From: Aquibacillus kalidii
GTDB taxonomy: Bacteria > Bacillota > Bacilli > Bacillales > Amphibacillaceae
DNA length: 64,000 nucleotides
Assembly: GCF_014280935.1 (NCBI RefSeq)
Contig: NZ_JACLZI010000064.1
Location: 18,421-82,420 of the forward strand
Direction of reading: 5' to 3'
The translations under genes and the position numbers were made by a program. This document shows, piece after piece, positions 59,703 to 64,000 of this stretch (position 1 is its first letter; each line of letters starts with the position of its first letter). Below the pieces are notes generated by a model. The model ran no database searches. It was given only the letters and a program-made list of their open reading frames with translations, and was not told the origin of the DNA.

Positions 59703-60173
59703 TTAGTATTCTTTAACAGGTTGAGTTTTAGTCCTATTTGTAACACGGAATCCAATACCTCTATATGAACCAAATATCATTCTCTTTCCACTTCCTACTA
59801 GTAAATATAAAAGGTTTATTAAGTATGATAAATTAAAAAGCTTTATAAAACTTGTAAAAGGTAAAATTAGGAGTAAAGAACAGAAACTCATTACATGTAT
59901 CTTAAATAGAATTGGTGAGACTATAATGTTTTGATATTCTGCTTTAAAGCAGATCAAGTTCCAAATCCAAAAGAAATTCCCTTTTCCATACAGCAAGAAG
60001 AAAGAAACAATTCCCGTTACAATTGTAATAAACCCAACAAATGTACAGCAATCTTTTTTAAAGCCTGTTGCATAACTTTCTTTATTACCGTATTGCCAGA
60101 TTAAACCCATTAGAAAAATTGCTATTGATGAAAAAGGTAATACAACCCACAGTACAATCTCAACCATCCCCAT
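59703..60173 (-). CDS. Degenerate NarI-like membrane protein (nitrate reductase gamma-like)
   Basis: About 156 residues with four hydrophobic helices. VEIVLWVVLPFSSIAIFLMG and LIWQYGNKES match the first NarI helix, and PILFKIHVMSFCSLLLILPF followed by TSFIKLFN matches the last. NarI is usually near 225 residues and binds two hemes b by four His. Only the His in FKIH remains; the helix-two pair and the final RLVH-type His are absent (VGFITIVTG; SFIKLF). No narGHJ genes are adjacent. It is either a relic or a heme-poor derivative. The start at 60173 lies 8 bases after AAGGGG. Confidence 0.65.
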   Translation of the reverse strand: MGMVEIVLWVVLPFSSIAIFLMGLIWQYGNKESYATGFKKDCCTFVGFITIVTGIVSFFLLYGKGNFFWIWNLICFKAEYQNIIVSPILFKIHVMSFCSLLLILPFTSFIKLFNLSYLINLLYLLVGSGKRMIFGSYRGIGFRVTNRTKTQPVKEY

Positions 60174-60348
60174 TGCTTCCACCCCTTACTTGTATTCTCT
60201 ATACTTATCTTAAAGGTTATGACGATTTTGTGACATCGGGGATAATCCTTATTTTATAGAGAGAAAACCCCTACTAATTAAAAAGAGAATCCATAATGGG
60301 AATAGAATTCACACAGATCCGTGAAACATCCTGTGAAACAAGATCATT

Positions 60349-60366
60349 CGGGTGGTGACAGGCACT
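60349..60366. repeat. Short dispersed motif CGGGTGGTGACAGGCAC (copy)
   Basis: Identical over 17 bases to the reverse complement of 31679-31695. It lies about 50 bases upstream of the FrnE-like gene. Confidence 0.6.
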
Positions 60367-60414
60367 ATATGTATGCTAGAATAATGTACATCTTATTAGA
60401 TTGAGGTGTTACTT

Positions 60415-61140
60415 GTGAAAATAGAAGTATGGTCGGACTTTGTTTGCCCATTTTGTTATATTGGAAAGCGTAGGTTGGAATTAGCTCTTGATCAATTTGC
60501 TCATAAAGATCAAGTAGAAATTGAATATAAGAGTTTTGAATTAGACCCACATGCACCAAAGTACACAGAAAAAAGTATTTACGAAAGCTTGGCTACTAAA
60601 TTTGGTACTAGTGAAGAACAAGTCATTGAAATGAACCAAGGACTAATTCAACAAGCTGCCGAAATTGGTTTAACTTATAACTATGATGACATGAAACCTA
60701 CCAATACCTTTGATGCACATCGTTTAGCCAAATATGCCCAGACAGTAGGCAAGGAATCAGAAATAACTGAAAAACTTCTCTACAGTTATTTTACCGAATC
60801 CAAAAATGTAGGCGACATCGAGACGTTAATAGAAATTGCAGAAATTGTAGGACTAGATAAAAACAAAACATCAGAAGTATTGAATAACACAGATGCATTT
60901 GCAGATAAAGTTCGTGCGGACCAGAAACAAGCTCAACAACACCAGATAACCGGTGTTCCATTCTTCCTAATTAATGACAAATATGCTATTTCTGGAGCAC
61001 AACCACTTGAAGCTTTTCAAAATGCGATTCAAAAAGTATGGGAGGAAGAGAACCCTAAGCCGCAATTCCTAGATCTCTCCTCTAACAATGATTTTGTTTG
61101 TAACGATGAAAGCTGCATAATCCCAACAGACAAAAAATAA
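60415..61140 (+). CDS. DsbA-family (FrnE-like) thioredoxin-fold oxidoreductase
   Basis: Cytoplasmic 2-hydroxychromene-isomerase/DsbA-like protein of about 241 residues. The redox motif CPFC sits in VWSDFVCPFCYIGKRRLELA; the cis-proline loop is ITGVPFF; the helical insert (about 60-170) contains NTFDAHRLAKYA. Two extra cysteines lie near the C-terminus (VCNDESC), as in several FrnE proteins linked to oxidative or disulfide stress. The GTG at 60415 follows GAGGTG by six bases; the GTG at 60406 overlaps it. Confidence 0.9.
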   Translation: MKIEVWSDFVCPFCYIGKRRLELALDQFAHKDQVEIEYKSFELDPHAPKYTEKSIYESLATKFGTSEEQVIEMNQGLIQQAAEIGLTYNYDDMKPTNTFDAHRLAKYAQTVGKESEITEKLLYSYFTESKNVGDIETLIEIAEIVGLDKNKTSEVLNNTDAFADKVRADQKQAQQHQITGVPFFLINDKYAISGAQPLEAFQNAIQKVWEEENPKPQFLDLSSNNDFVCNDESCIIPTDKK

Positions 61141-61154
61141 AAAGATATAATTAT

Positions 61155-61200
61155 ATAAGGCGATTGAACACGACTCTAGTGTTCAATCGCCTTATTTTAT
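61155..61200. terminator. Bidirectional terminator
   Basis: AAGGCGATTGAACAC and GTGTTCAATCGCCTT pair perfectly over 15 bases with a 7-base loop. It lies between the converging FrnE-like gene and the amino-acid ABC operon. Confidence 0.88.
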
Positions 61201-61934
61201 AAAACGGAATTTAAAAACGCTCTCGTTCTTTCTTCTTTTGGATTATCGAAAATTTCTGATGGATGTCCATACTCTACAATCTGTCCTTCATGCATATAAA
61301 GAACATAATCTGCCACCTCGCGTGCAAAACCCATTTCATGAGTAACGACAACCATTGTCATCCCATCTTGAGCAAGTTCTTTCATTGTTGTGAGCACCTC
61401 ACCAACTAATTCCGGATCAAGGGCAGAAGTGGGTTCATCAAATAACATAATATCTGGTTTCATAGCTAGTGCTCGTGCAATTGCAACTCGCTGCTTTTGT
61501 CCACCAGATAATTTAGAAGGGTAAACATCATATTTATCCCCTAATCCCACTTTATTTAATAAAGCCTTTCCTTCTTCCATTGCCTCTTTCTTATCAATAC
61601 CCTTAACCTGAATCGGTGCTTCGATTACATTACCTAGAACAGTCTTATGGGGAAAAAGATTAAAATGTTGGAACACCATCCCTACTTTTTCTCTCACTTT
61701 ATTTAAATCATGTGTTTTTGGTTCAACTTGTTCCCCTTCAACAATGATTCGCCCGGAATTTTTTAATTCAAGAAAGTTTAAGCACCGAAGCAAGGTACTT
61801 TTACCAGATCCACTAGCTCCAATTAGGACAACTACATCACTTTCATTAACCGTCAAATCCACACCTTTTAACACGTTTAGATCACCAAATGATTTGTTTA
61901 ATTGCTCTACCCTCAGCATTTCTTTCCCATCCAT
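61197..61934 (-). CDS. Polar amino-acid ABC transporter ATPase (GlnQ/ArtM-like)
   Basis: 245-residue ATPase: Walker [10 protein letters not shown], signature [15 protein letters not shown], Walker [20 protein letters not shown], switch [16 protein letters not shown]. This wording is typical of the polar amino-acid (PAAT) family. The last gene of a three-gene importer operon. GGAGGGAGACG precedes the ATG. The amino acid transported cannot be decided. Confidence 0.92.
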   Translation of the reverse strand: MDGKEMLRVEQLNKSFGDLNVLKGVDLTVNESDVVVLIGASGSGKSTLLRCLNFLELKNSGRIIVEGEQVEPKTHDLNKVREKVGMVFQHFNLFPHKTVLGNVIEAPIQVKGIDKKEAMEEGKALLNKVGLGDKYDVYPSKLSGGQKQRVAIARALAMKPDIMLFDEPTSALDPELVGEVLTTMKELAQDGMTMVVVTHEMGFAREVADYVLYMHEGQIVEYGHPSEIFDNPKEERTRAFLNSVL

Positions 61935-61949
61935 CGTCTCCCTCCTTTC

Positions 61950-62612
61950 TTAATCACTAACTGCAAGTCTTTTTTCAACTTTATTCACAACAAAGGTTAG
62001 TACAAGAACTATTAAAAGGTAATATACTGCAACGGTTAAAAAATATGGGAAGAAGTCAAACGTATTGGATCCCATTGTACTAGCAACCCCGAACAAATCT
62101 TGCATCCCAATAAATGAGACTAGTGACGAATCCTTAATCCCAATAATAAATTGATTCCCTAATGATGGCACTGCTCTACGAAATGCCTGTGGCAATATAA
62201 TACGCCTCATGGATAAGCTCTTTGTCATACCTAGCGAGCGAGCTGCTTCTTTTTGTCCCTGATCTATCGATTGTATGGCTCCCCGAATGATCTCAGCAAT
62301 ATAAGCACCGCTATGAAAAGCTAGTCCGGCTGCCCCCGCCCAGAACATCGGGATGAGTAAGATATCCGTAAGTCCGTAAAACAGAATAAAAATCTGTACG
62401 ATTAACGGTGTACCTCTAACAATCCAAATATAACCATCAGCAATCCATTGAAGAGGCTTTATATTAGAAATTTTCAAGATGGCAAAAAATAAGCCAATTA
62501 TTATTGCTATAAATAAGGAAACGACAGAGAGCTTTAATGTGATCCATAGACCGTCAATAAAAACGTCTAAACTGCTCGTGAAAACATCGAAGAAGTGTAA
62601 AATCTCTATCAA
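61950..62612 (-). CDS. Polar amino-acid ABC transporter permease
   Basis: 220-residue permease with about five helices. GLWITLKLSVVSLFIAIIIG begins the membrane part, and the EAA loop is EAARSLGMTKSLSMRRIILP. The family motif WIVRGTPLIVQIFILFYG is present. The apparent TTG start at 62612 directly abuts AAAGGGG, which is too close; an in-frame ATT at 62606 would be better spaced, so the exact start is uncertain. Confidence 0.9.
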   Translation of the reverse strand: MIEILHFFDVFTSSLDVFIDGLWITLKLSVVSLFIAIIIGLFFAILKISNIKPLQWIADGYIWIVRGTPLIVQIFILFYGLTDILLIPMFWAGAAGLAFHSGAYIAEIIRGAIQSIDQGQKEAARSLGMTKSLSMRRIILPQAFRRAVPSLGNQFIIGIKDSSLVSFIGMQDLFGVASTMGSNTFDFFPYFLTVAVYYLLIVLVLTFVVNKVEKRLAVSD

Positions 62613-62679
62613 CCCCTTTCAGATAAAAGTGTTATTCCCGTTTGATTGTTGGAGCTTTATACTATCTTAAAAAATAGTT

Positions 62680-63492
62680 CTACTCCTCGACATTCTCAGG
62701 TTCTTTCGTAATATCTACTCCAACCCACTCTTCTGAAAGTTTCTGCAATTCACCACTTTCAATCAATTCCTTTAGCGCTTTATCTACGGCCTTATATAAT
62801 TTTTCATTTTCTTTATTAACTGCTATAGCCTGCTCGCTTACTCCTAGATGAAGTTTTGCTTCGATTTCTAATCCATTTTTAGTAGCTGTCATACCTGTTA
62901 TATCATCCGTTATTACTGCATCATGGTGTCCACTTGCTAATGATTGCAACGCGACAACATCACTATCAACTTGCGGAATTTTATCCGTATATTCCTCTGC
63001 AATATCTAAATAAGTAGTACCCCTTGCGACGGATATTTCTTTACCATTTAAGTCTTCTTTCGTTTCAACATCACTATCTGGTCTTGTATAAACTACTGGA
63101 CCTGAATAATAGTAAGGTGTTGTGAAGTCTACCTTTTTTAACCTATCCTCCGTTATCGTATGGCTGGCAACCGCTATGTCATAACGCCCTTCTGTTACCC
63201 CGGTTACGATGCCTGAAAACTTTGCCCGAACAGGATTTGCTTCTAATCCCAGTTTCTCAGCAATTGCTTTCCCGACTGCTACATCATAGCCCACCATTTC
63301 CGCTCCTTTCATAAAACTAAATGGTTTAAATTCGCCCGAGGAAGCAAATGTAAGTTTACCGTCTTCTACCAATGTAAACGCTGACTCTGTTTTTTCTGAA
63401 TCCGTTTCATTTGAAGAACTTTCTCCACTACCACATGCTGATATCACGAATAGGATCATCATACTGACTAAAAACAAGCCTATCTTTTTCAT
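62680..63492 (-). CDS. Polar amino-acid ABC transporter substrate-binding lipoprotein
   Basis: 270-residue family 3 solute-binding protein. The signal peptide ends at lipobox ISAC, followed by a Ser-rich linker. LTFASSGEFKPFSFMKGAEM, GYDVAVGKAIAEKLG, FSGIVTGVTEGRYDIAVASH and the C-terminal KLYKAVDKALKELIESGELQ are typical. First gene of the importer operon; the intergenic gap of 67 bases to the permease has no strong terminator. Confidence 0.92.
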   Translation of the reverse strand: MKKIGLFLVSMMILFVISACGSGESSSNETDSEKTESAFTLVEDGKLTFASSGEFKPFSFMKGAEMVGYDVAVGKAIAEKLGLEANPVRAKFSGIVTGVTEGRYDIAVASHTITEDRLKKVDFTTPYYYSGPVVYTRPDSDVETKEDLNGKEISVARGTTYLDIAEEYTDKIPQVDSDVVALQSLASGHHDAVITDDITGMTATKNGLEIEAKLHLGVSEQAIAVNKENEKLYKAVDKALKELIESGELQKLSEEWVGVDITKEPENVEE

Positions 63493-63517
63493 AGAAAAAC
63501 CCCTTTTATTTTTTTAT

Positions 63518-63561
63518 CCACAAATGTTGTGGTTTGTACAACTTAGACATTTTTTTGTCTA
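63518..63561. promoter_or_regulatory. Two short inverted repeats before the amino-acid importer
   Basis: CCACAAATGTTGTGG (63518-63532) is a perfect palindrome around ATG; TAGACA (63544-63549) and TGTCTA (63556-63561) form a second. Both lie between a possible promoter and the start at 63492 and may be operators. No T-box or known riboswitch is seen. Confidence 0.4.
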
Positions 63562-63909
63562 TTTTTTCATCTTGTTCCTTGTGCAGAAGACGCCTTCTCT
63601 GAAACGTCCAAACGGAACTCAAAGTGCTATTTAGAATTTACATTAACTTAAGCACAAGTCACCTTAGAATAATGGAGTTTTTAGGAATAGGTCCAACCAA
63701 TAGTTAAGAGCAACTGTTAGTAATCTGCTGGATATTTTTTTCATTCGATAATTTCATAAGGGTTTCTAACATGTTGAATACTTTTCTTTCGGAGTTAATT
63801 AGGAGAGATTGAGAATGGATGTCTTTATATAACACTATGTCTGTATTAGAATAAAAATAACTGTAAATAGAGTGTTTCTAGATCTATAGATAGGAATATG
63901 TAGGAAAAA

Positions 63910-64000
63910 GAACAAAAGCGCAGAGCGCCGGTAAGCGACGTACGGACTGGACTGAGCCGTAGGAGATAAAGGCAACACGGTGAACGAAGTGAACCGATGT
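63910..64000. repeat. Partial dispersed repeat at right edge
   Basis: A GC-richer block begins AAAGCGCAGAGCGCCGG and contains TACGG..CCGTA and CGGTGAAC..GTGAACCG-like symmetric pieces. It resembles a repeat family I recall from Bacillaceae intergenic DNA but is cut by the window end. The 63570-63910 stretch before it holds no gene I can support. Confidence 0.4.

Noticed and set aside
63500..63650. T-box or lysine/glycine riboswitch before the amino-acid importer
   Set aside because: No T-box sequence, specifier-loop signature or terminator pair is visible; only short palindromes are present.

Overview
The window is AT-rich chromosomal DNA from a spore-forming, low-GC Gram-positive bacterium of the family Bacillaceae. 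The relatives suggested by gene content are Oceanobacillus, Virgibacillus, Ornithinibacillus or Gracilibacillus; the exact genus is inference. The evidence is strong AGGAGG-type ribosome binding sites, frequent GTG/TTG starts, Bacillus-type genes (ccpN with the PPDK regulator gene, glpX, iolS, ykkCD, cydABDC, a SinI-like anti-repressor, a YpzI-like protein), and Bacillus-type operators (SOS box, Pho box, Rex and cre sites). No rRNA, tRNA, CRISPR, prophage or intact insertion sequence was seen.

Layout. 1-7.7 kb: a GGDEF protein cut by the left edge, a PrmA-like methyltransferase behind topB, the decayed remains of another GGDEF gene, small membrane proteins and a formate/nitrite channel under a Rex-like operator. 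7.7-12.5 kb: small and envelope proteins (D,D-carboxypeptidase, esterase, YcxB-like, BsuPI lipoprotein) and a HesB/IscA-like protein whose C-terminal cysteines are replaced by histidines. 12.5-12.9 kb: a type I toxin-antitoxin module whose toxin promoter is overlapped by a near-consensus LexA (SOS) box. 13-18.4 kb: a GDPD phosphodiesterase divergent from a complete UgpCAEB-type glycerol-3-phosphate importer preceded by three perfect PhoP repeats. 18.7-21.2 kb: DnaQ-like and MazG-like enzymes, two GC-rich palindromic repeats with covarying stems, and the paired SMR pump ykkCD. 21.2-27.1 kb: cydABDC with a Rex-like site at the promoter. 28-32 kb: two paralogous 48-residue genes with the same promoter, cre-like site and leader hairpin, a Tet(M)-like GTPase and iolS.

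32-44.4 kb is one tightly packed eight-gene minus-strand operon: a large membrane-tethered protein, an ABC ATPase and permease, a membrane coiled-coil protein with a long Ser-Gly tract, a MoxR AAA ATPase, a DUF58 protein and two BatA/VWA membrane proteins. It looks like a cell-envelope machine of unknown purpose. 44.6-50 kb: a Gln-rich protein, glpX, the PPDK regulatory protein, ccpN, GNAT, a small kinase and a Nudix hydrolase.

50-57.4 kb is a signalling island. A V4R-STAS protein is followed by a SinI-type anti-repressor, a catalytically dead alpha/beta-hydrolase fused to a SARP-type DNA-binding domain, a GGDEF-EAL protein and a PAS-PAS-GGDEF protein. The SinI gene and both c-di-GMP enzyme genes each carry their own c-di-GMP-I (GEMM) riboswitch, so the second messenger appears to control both its own turnover enzymes and a biofilm/motility switch. 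57.7-64 kb: a 51-bp tandem repeat, a Trm11-like methyltransferase, a degenerate NarI-like protein, a FrnE/DsbA-like oxidoreductase, an amino-acid ABC importer and a partial dispersed repeat at the right edge.
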